Both the position numbers and the translations under genes were made by a program. The notes under the pieces were generated by a model. That model ran no database searches. It was not told the DNA's origin and saw nothing but the letters and a program-made list of their open reading frames with translations. A stretch of DNA of 12,946 nucleotides from Aquiluna sp. (GTDB lineage: Bacteria; Actinomycetota; Actinomycetes; Actinomycetales; Microbacteriaceae): positions 1-12,946 of the forward strand of contig JALQVB010000027.1 in the NCBI GenBank assembly GCA_023260495.1. The letters are read 5' to 3'. Each line of letters begins with the position of its first letter. Positions within the stretch are counted from its first letter, which is position 1. This document shows, piece after piece, positions 1-6,843 of this stretch.

Positions 1-985
1 CGGCCAAACCTTCCACCTCTGGAGAGCTGGAAATGATCTTTAGCTTGTCCCGAAGCCACTGCACTGCAGCACCAGCCACAAACACCGATCCCTCTGATGC
101 GTAAGTGATCTTCCTGTCGGAATCCATCCAGGCGACAGTAGCCAATAGGCCATGGTCGCTCAGCACAATCTCATCGGCCGTGTTGGTGAGAATAAAGGCA
201 CCGGTTCCGTATGTGCACTTCGATGCCCCAGCGTCAAAACCAGTTTGGCCAAATAGCGCTGCCTGCTGATCTCCGGCCATGCCGGTGATTGGAAGTTCTA
301 GTCCCAAAAATGCCCTGGCATCGCTATTGGCAAGATCGCCCCAGCAGGGTGTGATCTGTGGCAGTGCAGCCTTCGGAATCTCAAAGGCTGCCAACAGCTC
401 GTCATCCCAATCTCCGGTGTTGAGGCTCATGAGCTGAGTTCTGGAAGCGTTGGAGGCATCGGTGATGTGATGTTTCCCTGCCGAAAGCCTTGCCACCAAG
501 TACGAGTCAATGGTTCCAAGAGCAAACTGGCCCGACTCCACACCGGCCCAGATGTCCGGGAGGTTTCGCTTCCACCACAGAAACTTGCTAGCTGTGAAGT
601 AGGGGTCAATATTCAGCCCAGTACGCTTGCGAATCCAGTCGCCTTCGTTCTTGCTCTCCAGCTCCTCGGTAAAGACACTGGTTCGGCGGTCTTGCCAAAC
701 AATTGCTTTTGTGGGGGAGCTGAGAGTCTTGCGATCCCAAATCACGGCAGTCTCGCGCTGATTGGTGATGCCGATGCAGCGCAGGCTGTCCTGTCGGCCC
801 GCAATGGCTTGCTCGACGGCGTGCAAGGTTGCCTGCCAGATTTGCTCCGGATCGTGCTCCACCCAGCCGGAGTGGGGAAAGTGCTGCTCGAACTCCTGAT
901 ATCCGCGGGCCTCTACCTCGCCCCGGTCTGAAATCACCAGCGCGGTGACCCCGGTGGTGCCGGCATCGATTGCAAGAATTGACAC
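1..985 (-). CDS. glpK: Glycerol kinase, N-terminal 328 residues (cut by window edge)
   Basis: Cytoplasmic FGGY-family kinase that phosphorylates glycerol to sn-glycerol-3-phosphate with ATP. The GTG start at 983-985 is fixed by a strong Shine-Dalgarno (AAGGAGGA, 991-998) five bases upstream. Visible family motifs: phosphate-1 loop IDAGTTGVTALV (res 6-17), glycerol-contact segment GITNQRET (72-79, with R77 and E78), WQDRRT (97-102), DPYF (127-130), TDASNASRT (175-183), GDQQAALFGQ (238-247, D239 being the likely catalytic base) and TYGTGAF (258-264). About 500 residues are usual, so the C-terminal third lies outside the window. The phosphate-1 loop lacks the arginine of the common DQGTTSSR form (T14 here), so this may belong to a divergent GlpK clade; another FGGY substrate is possible but less likely beside glpD. 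It diverges from glpD across 63 bp. Confidence 0.93.
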   Translation of the reverse strand, partial: MSILAIDAGTTGVTALVISDRGEVEARGYQEFEQHFPHSGWVEHDPEQIWQATLHAVEQAIAGRQDSLRCIGITNQRETAVIWDRKTLSSPTKAIVWQDRRTSVFTEELESKNEGDWIRKRTGLNIDPYFTASKFLWWKRNLPDIWAGVESGQFALGTIDSYLVARLSAGKHHITDASNASRTQLMSLNTGDWDDELLAAFEIPKAALPQITPCWGDLANSDARAFLGLELPITGMAGDQQAALFGQTGFDAGASKCTYGTGAFILTNTADEIVLSDHGLLATVAWMDSDRKITYASEGSVFVAGAAVQWLRDKLKIISSSPEVEGLA

Positions 986-1013
986 GAATTTCCTCCTTGA
1001 AATCCATAGCTAC

Positions 1014-1042
1014 TTCAAAAGCGACTGTCTTCCAATTATGCT
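1014..1042 (+). promoter_or_regulatory. Candidate glpD promoter giving a leaderless mRNA
   Basis: TTCAAA (1014-1019, four of six to TTGACA) and TATGCT (1037-1042, four of six to TATAAT) are separated by exactly 17 bases. The seventh base after the -10 is 1049, the G of the glpD GTG start. No Shine-Dalgarno precedes that GTG, so transcription starting at the start codon would explain translation. Leaderless mRNAs are common in Actinobacteria. The start site itself is inferred. Confidence 0.5.
1035..1040 (-). promoter_or_regulatory. Candidate -10 element of glpK
   Basis: On the minus strand CATAAT matches TATAAT at five of six positions and lies 49 bases upstream of the glpK start. No good -35 at 16-18 bases is visible; the best match, TTGATT (1061-1066), would need a 20-base spacer and falls inside the glpD decamer array. 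The hexamer overlaps the proposed glpD -10 on the other strand, so the two promoters would compete for polymerase. This is inference from sequence only. Confidence 0.35.
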
Positions 1043-1048
1043 TGCACT

Positions 1049-2560
1049 GTGACCGAACAAAATCAAACTAAAACGAACAAAATCGAACAGTTTGACGTTG
1101 CAATCATCGGCGGTGGCATCAATGGCGCCGTGGCGGCAGCGGCACTCAGTGCTGCCGGTCAGAAGGTACTTCTCGTCGAAAAGGACGACTTCGCCGCATT
1201 CACCTCCCAGGAGTCCTCAAGCCTGGTCTGGGGCGGTATCAAATACCTGCAAACCTATGAGTTCCTGCTGGTCTTTAAGCTTTGCTTGGCTCGCAACCGT
1301 CTGATGCGCGCCTACCCAAACCAGATCAAACAGATTGGCTTTCTAGCATCGCTCGGCGAGAACGCCCCCTTTGGTCGAGTTCTGGGAACATTCGGAACGC
1401 TGTTTTATTGGGCAATAGGTCTGTTTGGCACCAAGGCCCCGGCCTCGTACTCGGCCAAGGTGGCCAAGGAGCTAGAGCCTAATTTGATCACCGGTCGAAA
1501 GGCAGTGAAGTACTACGACGCCGAGCTGCCCGACAACGACTCCAGGTTTGTTTTTGATTTCATTCGGCATGCCGAGCGACTGGGAGCCGACGTTCGCAAC
1601 TACAGCGAGCTGGTGGGGGCCAATTTTGATGGTGAATGGCAGCTAGATCTCAAGGCCGGCCGCAAAAAGACCCAGGTTCGCGCCAGAAGCGTTGTCAATG
1701 CCACCGGACCCTATGCCAAAGAGGTTTCTGAGATGCTGCAAGCGCCAACCGAGGCCGGATTGGTTTTCTCCAAGGGAATTCACCTGGTGCTAAACCGCAA
1801 CATCACCAGCGACTATCGAGTTTTAGCGCTCTGGGATGAGCAGGGGCGACTGTTCTATGTGCTGCCAATGGGGGACCGCTCGATGATCGGCACCACCGAC
1901 ACCAGGGTGGAGAATCCGGAAACGGAAGTTACCGAAGAGGATCGGGATTTCGTGCTTCGCCAAATCAACAATCAGCTGGAGCTGAAGGTGCCGATCACGA
2001 AGGATCAGGTCATTTCTGAGCGCTGCGGTGTTCGCCCGCTGGTCGTTGAGGGAGGCGGCTCGGGCGATGTGGCGGATTGGCATCAGCTCTCCAGAAAGCA
2101 CATCGTTGAGGCCAACAAGGACCGCAGAGTGGTCACAATCTTGGGTGGCAAGCTAACCGATTGCCTCAATGTGGGCGAAGAAATAGTCGCCGAGCTCAAG
2201 GAATTTGGCCACAGCGTCGCAAAGCCTAAGGATTGGTTTGGCGAAGGCAGCCAGGCCAGGCGCCAAGAGTTTTACGACTTAGTTTTTGCCCGTGCCACTT
2301 TCAATGCTGAGGAAATAGCAGCGGGCATGTGGCGACGACACGGCGAGCGCGCCTTTGACATTCTGGGAGCCGAGCCGAAAGACCTGTTCCCGGGACTTGG
2401 AATTACCGAAGAGGAAGTTCGCTACATAGTCTCAAATGAGAAGGTAGTTAGCCGTGATGATCTGCTTCGGCGCAGGTTGCCAGTTGCTATGGCTCGCAGT
2501 TCCAAAGAAATTGCCGGCAACAAAGCATTGCAGCAGCTACTCGTGGAGCTGGGCCTCTAG
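1049..2560 (+). CDS. glpD: FAD-dependent glycerol-3-phosphate dehydrogenase
   Basis: Oxidises glycerol-3-phosphate to dihydroxyacetone phosphate, passing electrons through FAD, typically to membrane quinones; it follows GlpK in glycerol use. 503 residues from a GTG start, the usual family length. The FAD-binding Rossmann fold begins FDVAIIGGGINGA (res 15-27), followed by LLVEKDDFAAFTS (41-53) and SSLVWGGIKYLQ (57-68). Conserved ERCGVRPLV (324-332, R329) and GGKLTDC (366-372, K368) match substrate-contact regions of the family, and a DAO C-terminal helical domain fills about 400-500. The usual SKLIHGGLRYL motif is changed (W for H), suggesting a variant subfamily. Residues 2-14 are polar and low in complexity and come from the decamer repeats. 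No Shine-Dalgarno is present. The 3' end overlaps the convergent transporter gene by 24 bases, leaving no room for an intergenic terminator. Confidence 0.92.
   Translation: MTEQNQTKTNKIEQFDVAIIGGGINGAVAAAALSAAGQKVLLVEKDDFAAFTSQESSSLVWGGIKYLQTYEFLLVFKLCLARNRLMRAYPNQIKQIGFLASLGENAPFGRVLGTFGTLFYWAIGLFGTKAPASYSAKVAKELEPNLITGRKAVKYYDAELPDNDSRFVFDFIRHAERLGADVRNYSELVGANFDGEWQLDLKAGRKKTQVRARSVVNATGPYAKEVSEMLQAPTEAGLVFSKGIHLVLNRNITSDYRVLALWDEQGRLFYVLPMGDRSMIGTTDTRVENPETEVTEEDRDFVLRQINNQLELKVPITKDQVISERCGVRPLVVEGGGSGDVADWHQLSRKHIVEANKDRRVVTILGGKLTDCLNVGEEIVAELKEFGHSVAKPKDWFGEGSQARRQEFYDLVFARATFNAEEIAAGMWRRHGERAFDILGAEPKDLFPGLGITEEEVRYIVSNEKVVSRDDLLRRRLPVAMARSSKEIAGNKALQQLLVELGL
1054..1093 (+). repeat. 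Four tandem 10-bp repeats at the 5' end of glpD, probable operator
   Basis: Consecutive decamers CGAACAAAAT (1054-1063), CAAACTAAAA (1064-1073), CGAACAAAAT (1074-1083) and CGAACAGTTT (1084-1093) repeat a CGAAC (TTCG on the other strand) core once per helical turn. They lie just downstream of the proposed glpD start and where a glpK -35 would fall. They encode glpD residues 2-15, a Gln/Asn/Thr/Lys-rich stretch ahead of the Rossmann fold. The TTCG core recalls operators of the DeoR-family repressor GlpR, but those are palindromic, so regulator identity is a guess. Confidence 0.5.
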
Positions 2561-3424
2561 AACTGGCTGATCGCCCTTTCTGGGCCACTCCACAAACAGC
2601 ATCGCGACAAACATCAATCCACCACCAAAGACCATGGCGAAGGTGACTGGCTCCTGCCCGACCGCGACCGCGATAATGGCGGTAAACAGCACCTCGCTCG
2701 TGATCAGCAGCGCCACTCGAGATGGCTCAAGCAGGGTCTGGGCCCAGGTTTGAATCCAAAAGGCCAGCACCGTTGAAAGTAGCGCAGTGAACAAAACGGC
2801 AAACCAAACTTCGGCGTTGGGTGGCGCCTGGTAGCCATCCAGCAGCGCAAAGCCCCAAGTGACAAGTGCCGCAAAGGCAATTTGAATCATTGCAAAGCGA
2901 TAAGAGGAGCGGCCCTGGCCAAAGTGCCCCAACATCAAAATATGGATCGCGTAGAAGGCTGCACACAGGACCAGCCAGAGCTGCCCAACCTGAAATTCAA
3001 CGTCACTGGCTGCACCCGAGAAAATCGCGAGCCCAATCATTGCTAGCCCTGCTCCAATGACGACCTTGGTCGCAACCTTTTGCTTCATCACTAACCAGGC
3101 GATCAGCGGCGTCAAGATCACATAGAGCCCGGTAAGGAAGCCGCTGGTGGCGGCTGTCGTCATGTCCAGCCCAATGGTTTGGGTGATGTAACCGAAGGCA
3201 AGCACAATCCCGATTAGGGCTCCGTACTTTAGGTCGCCAGCTCGGAACTTTAGAGCAACTCTAGGCCTCAGGATTGCCATTGCACTGGCGGCCAAAGTAA
3301 ACCTCGTGGCAAGAAAATCCATGTATGGCTGCTGCTGGATGGCATCTTTCATCAACACAAACGCAGCCGCCCAGAAAAAACCAACGCCAAGCAGAGCTAG
3401 AACAGCCAGGCGAGTTTTTTGCAC
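2537..3424 (-). CDS. EamA/DMT-superfamily membrane transporter
   Basis: A 295-residue integral membrane protein with about ten hydrophobic segments arranged as two EamA repeats (roughly res 5-135 and 145-280), the standard drug/metabolite transporter layout. The N-terminus LAVLALLGVGFFWAAAFVLM and the segment GFLTGLYVILTPLIAWLVMK (95-114) are typical of the family. Members export amino acids, metabolites or drugs, and the substrate cannot be read from sequence. The GTG start (3422-3424) has no clear Shine-Dalgarno but must be near here because the first membrane helix begins at once. It lies 18 bases after the SDR-DUF2867 gene, so cotranscription and reinitiation are likely. Its last 24 bases overlap the end of glpD tail to tail. 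Confidence 0.85.
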   Translation of the reverse strand: MQKTRLAVLALLGVGFFWAAAFVLMKDAIQQQPYMDFLATRFTLAASAMAILRPRVALKFRAGDLKYGALIGIVLAFGYITQTIGLDMTTAATSGFLTGLYVILTPLIAWLVMKQKVATKVVIGAGLAMIGLAIFSGAASDVEFQVGQLWLVLCAAFYAIHILMLGHFGQGRSSYRFAMIQIAFAALVTWGFALLDGYQAPPNAEVWFAVLFTALLSTVLAFWIQTWAQTLLEPSRVALLITSEVLFTAIIAVAVGQEPVTFAMVFGGGLMFVAMLFVEWPRKGDQPVLEAQLHE

Positions 3425-3442
3425 CGCACAAGACTAGTTCAG

Positions 3443-4960
3443 CTAAACCTTTTTGGCTCCTGAGCCGGCCATCTTCTTGGCCATCGATGGGAACACAATC
3501 CCATGCATGGGGAATACCGCCCACCAATACAGGTGCCCGAATAACCCATGAGGGTGATAGAGCGCCCGCTGGGTAACTAGAGTTTCACCACTGGCTTGGG
3601 ACTCGACCCTAAATTCCAACCAAGCCAGGCCAGGAAGTTTCATCTCGGCACGCAACCGCAGCAGGTTTGGCCGAGAGATCTTCTCCACCCTCCAAAAATC
3701 CAGTGCCTCACCCTCGCGAAGCTGATTGGGGTCTCGCCGACCGCGGCGCAAACCAACCCCGCCAACCATCCGATCCATCAAACCGCGCAGCTCCCAGGCC
3801 CAGGTTGCAGTCGAGTAGCCATTGGCCCCGCCAATGGCTTCCACCCGGGCCCAAACCTCTTCAACCGAATCCGTCGAGACATAGCGCCTCACGTCCTCAA
3901 AGAGCGATCCTCCCGCCCAGTCCGGGTCGGTTGGCAAAGGTTCAGAGTGGGTCTCTGGTGTTTGAGCACTGGACCAGCGAGTCTCGACATCTAGCTCCTT
4001 GATTCTGGTGAGCGCCAGCGAGACCGCTTTTCTGAAGTCTGTCAGCCCGGTGGGGGAGTCTGGGACTAGTTTTCGAATCTCATCGTCTCTCGCCACGACC
4101 TCATGCTTGAGCGAGGCAACCAATCGTTTGGCGAGGGTGACCGGAACCGGTGTGACCAGCCCGATCCAGCCCGAGGCCAGCTTTGGGGTAAGCACTGGAA
4201 GCGGAATAATGATGCGTCGCCTGAGACCAGCGACCTCGGCATAGATCTGCATCATCTCCATGTATGTGAAGACATCGGGTCCTCCGATGTCAAAATCCTG
4301 GTTCACCGACTCGTCGATGGTTGCGCTGCCAACCAGATACCGCAGCACGTCTCGAATCGCAATCGGCTGGATGCGATTCTTGAGCCACTTTGGGGTGACC
4401 ATAATTGGCAGTCGCTCGGTTAGGTGACGCAACATCTCAAAAGATGCCGAGCCGGATCCGATTACGACTCCCGCTCTAAGCTCAATTGTTGGCACACCTG
4501 ATGAGCGCAGCAGCTCGCCGGTTTTGGCCCTCGCCGACATGTGCGGAGAAAGAACATCGCCTGGAGCTGCGATTCCGCCCAGGTAAATGATCCGTCGCAC
4601 CCCGTTGTTCTTGGCTATTCGGCCAAAGGTCTCGGCAAGCTGCTCTTCCAGCTGCTCGAAGTTCTTCTGCACCATCAGTGCGTGCAGCAGGTAGTAGGCG
4701 ATGTCGATCCCGGTCAGTGCCAGGTTTAGGGCGTCAGGATTGGCCCCATCACCCTCTATGACCTCCACCTCATCTCGCCAGGGATAGTCCTGAAGCCTTC
4801 TTGCATCGCGAACTAGGACTCTGACTCGGTAGCCGTGAGCGAGCAGTTCACGCACCAATCTGCCACCTACATAGCCAGTAGCGCCTGTTACCAAAACACG
4901 CGCTGGTTTTCCGTCGGCGGAGTGGGCCGTGGGGAGGTCCTCGGTGACCGTCTCAATCAT
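3443..4960 (-). CDS. SDR-family NAD(P)-binding oxidoreductase fused to a DUF2867 domain
   Basis: A 505-residue two-domain protein. Residues 20-320 form an atypical short-chain dehydrogenase of the YbjT/NmrA-like kind, with the dinucleotide motif VTGATGYVGG (24-33), RDARRL (51-56), the acid turn VIEGDGANPDAL (67-78) and YLGGIAAPGD (126-135). Residues about 345-495 match my recollection of DUF2867 (markers WAWELRGLMDRMVGGVGLRRG 388-407, ALYHPHG 466-472, WWAVFPMHG 479-487). The fusion is known in Actinobacteria; its reaction is not known to me. It starts 34 bases after pstB on the same strand with ATG and no visible Shine-Dalgarno. No other in-frame start lies ahead of the nucleotide motif. It probably shares a transcript with the transporter below it and perhaps with pstB. 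Confidence 0.8.
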   Translation of the reverse strand: MIETVTEDLPTAHSADGKPARVLVTGATGYVGGRLVRELLAHGYRVRVLVRDARRLQDYPWRDEVEVIEGDGANPDALNLALTGIDIAYYLLHALMVQKNFEQLEEQLAETFGRIAKNNGVRRIIYLGGIAAPGDVLSPHMSARAKTGELLRSSGVPTIELRAGVVIGSGSASFEMLRHLTERLPIMVTPKWLKNRIQPIAIRDVLRYLVGSATIDESVNQDFDIGGPDVFTYMEMMQIYAEVAGLRRRIIIPLPVLTPKLASGWIGLVTPVPVTLAKRLVASLKHEVVARDDEIRKLVPDSPTGLTDFRKAVSLALTRIKELDVETRWSSAQTPETHSEPLPTDPDWAGGSLFEDVRRYVSTDSVEEVWARVEAIGGANGYSTATWAWELRGLMDRMVGGVGLRRGRRDPNQLREGEALDFWRVEKISRPNLLRLRAEMKLPGLAWLEFRVESQASGETLVTQRALYHPHGLFGHLYWWAVFPMHGIVFPSMAKKMAGSGAKKV

Positions 4961-4981
4961 GAGAGGTGCAACCAGTTAGGA

Positions 4982-5008
4982 GCCGATTTTGTTTCTAGCC
5001 GAATCGGC
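4982..5008 (-). repeat. Inverted repeat spanning the pstB stop codon
   Basis: GCCGATT (4982-4988) pairs with AATCGGC (5002-5008) around a 13-base loop, and a competing perfect small palindrome GCCGAATCGGC sits at 4998-5008. In the transcript this covers the last pstB codons and the stop. There is no T-run after it, so it is not a convincing intrinsic terminator; a weak RNA structure between pstB and the SDR gene is the most I would claim. Confidence 0.25.
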
Positions 5009-5774
5009 CCGAGACGTAATCCTCAGTTTGCTGCTGCGACGGGTTCGAGAAGATCTTCTCGGTTTTGTCGTATTCAATGAGCTTTCCAGGCATACCGGTG
5101 CCCGCGATGTTGAAGAACGCGGTCATGTCCGAGATGCGCGAAGCCTGTTGCATGTTGTGGGTCACGATAACCACTGTGAACTTTTCCTTTAGCTCAACCG
5201 CAAGGTCCTCAATGGCGGCGGTCGAGATTGGGTCCAGCGCCGAGGTCGGCTCATCCATCAGGATCACATCGGGCTCAACCGCGATTGCACGGGCGATGCA
5301 CAGACGCTGCTGCTGGCCACCGGAAAGCGAAGAGCCAGGGCGGTCCAGGCGGTCCTTGACTTCTTTCCAGAGATTTGCACCCTTGAGTGCCCTCTCGGTT
5401 AGCTCATCTGCGTCGCTCTTGGACATCTTGTTGTTGTTCAGGCGGTAGCCGGAGAGCACGTTTTCCTTGATGCTCATCGTTGGGAAGGGGTTTGGTCGCT
5501 GGAACACCATGCCCACCTGGCGGCGCACCTTTACCGGGTCTACATCGGCAGCGTAGATGTCCTCACCGTCCATGCGCAGGTGACCCTCCACGCGAGCACC
5601 GGGAATGACCTCGTGCATACGGTTCAGGGTGCGAATCAAGGTTGACTTTCCGCAACCCGAAGGTCCGATGAAAGCAGTGATGGCCTTTGGCTCAATCACC
5701 ATGTTCACATCCTCGACGGCTAGGAAGTCTCCGTAATAGACGTTCAGAGATTCCAGATCGATTCGCTTTGACAT
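4995..5774 (-). CDS. pstB: Phosphate ABC transporter ATP-binding protein
   Basis: ATPase of the high-affinity phosphate importer, on the cytoplasmic face with PstC and PstA. 259 residues, normal length. All ABC motifs are intact: Walker A GPSGCGKST (37-45), Q-loop FQRPNPFP (91-98), signature LSGGQQQR (150-157), Walker B VILMDEP (170-176) and the switch histidine in VTHNMQQ (204-210, H206). The QRPNPFP sequence and the C-terminal FSNPSQQQTEDYVSGRFG are characteristic of PstB rather than other ABC ATPases. ATG start with AAGGGG eight bases upstream, inside the end of pstA; only four bases separate the two genes. It is the last recognised gene of the pst set; no phoU follows within the window. 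Confidence 0.97.
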   Translation of the reverse strand: MSKRIDLESLNVYYGDFLAVEDVNMVIEPKAITAFIGPSGCGKSTLIRTLNRMHEVIPGARVEGHLRMDGEDIYAADVDPVKVRRQVGMVFQRPNPFPTMSIKENVLSGYRLNNNKMSKSDADELTERALKGANLWKEVKDRLDRPGSSLSGGQQQRLCIARAIAVEPDVILMDEPTSALDPISTAAIEDLAVELKEKFTVVIVTHNMQQASRISDMTAFFNIAGTGMPGKLIEYDKTEKIFSNPSQQQTEDYVSGRFG

Positions 5775-5778
5775 TTAG

Positions 5779-6843
5779 TTACCCCTTCGGTGAGAAGACT
5801 CGAGAAATGATTCGGGCGCCAAGGTTGAGAACCATGACGATAAGCATCAGCGTTAGTGCACCAGCCCACGCGCGGTCGATGTAGGCCTGGGCGTCAACAC
5901 CCTGGTTGGCGTAGGAGGTGTAAACGAAGACCGGAAGGGTCATCATCTTGTCGCTCAGCGGGTTGTAGTTCATTGAGGCAGTGAAGCCAGCGGCAAGTAG
6001 CAGCGGAGCTGTCTCACCAATCACACGGGCGATGGCGATGATCACACCGGTTGCGATACCGGCAAGAGCCGTTGGCAGCACCACCTTGACGATGGTCAGC
6101 CACTTTGGAACACCTAGGGCATAAGAAGCTTCGCGCAGCTCGTTAGGAACAATCTTCAACATTTCCTCAGTGGCACGCACAACAACAGGGGTCATCAGAA
6201 CAGCTAGTGAAACTGCTCCGGCTAGGCCGTTAATGGCTCCTGCTGGACCAAACACAACCAGGAACAGGGTGAAGGCGAAGAGACCGGCAACAATCGATGG
6301 AATGCCGGTCATCACATCCACAAAGAAGGTAACCGCTCGGGCCAACTTGCCACGACCGTACTCGACGAGGTAGATGGCGGTCATCAGTCCAATAGGCACC
6401 GAGATCAGAGTAGCGATTCCGGTTAGCTCTAGGGTTCCCACGATGGCGTGCAGGGCACCGCCACCCTCGCCAACCACGCTGCGCATTGACATCGTGAAGA
6501 AGTCAACGTCCAGCCTGGCTAGGCCATTGGCAACCACGGTGTAGGAGAGCGAAACCAGCGGGATTACCGCAATCAGGAAGGCTGTGGTGACCAGGGCTGT
6601 AACCATGCGGTCGGTGGCCTTGCGGCTGCCCTCGACGCTCCTAGATGCGATGTAGGTGGTCAGGGTGTAGAGAATGAAGCCACCAAAACCGACGGCAAGC
6701 AAGTTGATGCCAGATTCTGGGTCGTTTGCCCCGGCAAGGGTATCGAAGGCTAGTGCAATTCCAAAAGCCGCGATGATCGCAGCCGGGTTGAACCACCTTG
6801 GCAGTGAGCTGGAGGCTTTTAGGGCTGAGCTAACAGTTGTCAT
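5779..6843 (-). CDS. pstA: Phosphate ABC transporter permease PstA
   Basis: One of the two membrane subunits forming the phosphate channel. 354 residues, with two extra hydrophobic segments at the N-terminus (about 17-36 and 46-66) before the usual six-helix permease core (about 81-108, 135-160, 170-200, 205-222, 259-280, 326-347). The EAA loop that docks on PstB is visible as ELREASYALGVPKW (235-248), followed by ARVIGETAPLLLAAG (272-286), diagnostic for PstA. The ATG start shares its first base with the last base of the pstC TAA stop, an arrangement that normally couples translation. The N-terminal extension makes it longer than the roughly 300-residue enterobacterial form. Confidence 0.96.
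   Translation of the reverse strand: MTTVSSALKASSSLPRWFNPAAIIAAFGIALAFDTLAGANDPESGINLLAVGFGGFILYTLTTYIASRSVEGSRKATDRMVTALVTTAFLIAVIPLVSLSYTVVANGLARLDVDFFTMSMRSVVGEGGGALHAIVGTLELTGIATLISVPIGLMTAIYLVEYGRGKLARAVTFFVDVMTGIPSIVAGLFAFTLFLVVFGPAGAINGLAGAVSLAVLMTPVVVRATEEMLKIVPNELREASYALGVPKWLTIVKVVLPTALAGIATGVIIAIARVIGETAPLLLAAGFTASMNYNPLSDKMMTLPVFVYTSYANQGVDAQAYIDRAWAGALTLMLIVMVLNLGARIISRVFSPKG

Noticed and set aside
467..931. 154-codon plus-strand open frame opposite glpK
   Set aside because: Antisense shadow of conserved glpK codons, with no recognisable domain or ribosome site.
606..1007. 133-codon minus-strand open frame overlapping the glpK start
   Set aside because: It is a shifted frame over glpK; the glpK frame has clear family motifs, a strong ribosome site and a GTG start.
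1038..1052. Tiny ORF MLAL overlapping the glpD GTG start, as a leader peptide
   Set aside because: It has no Shine-Dalgarno and its ATG falls inside the proposed -10, so it would probably not be transcribed.
3596..4002. Plus-strand open frames of 111-132 codons inside the SDR-DUF2867 gene
   Set aside because: Proline-rich, low-information antisense translations of a well-supported gene.
4982..5008. Intrinsic terminator after pstB
   Set aside because: The stem is short with a 13-base loop and no following T-run; listed only as an inverted repeat.
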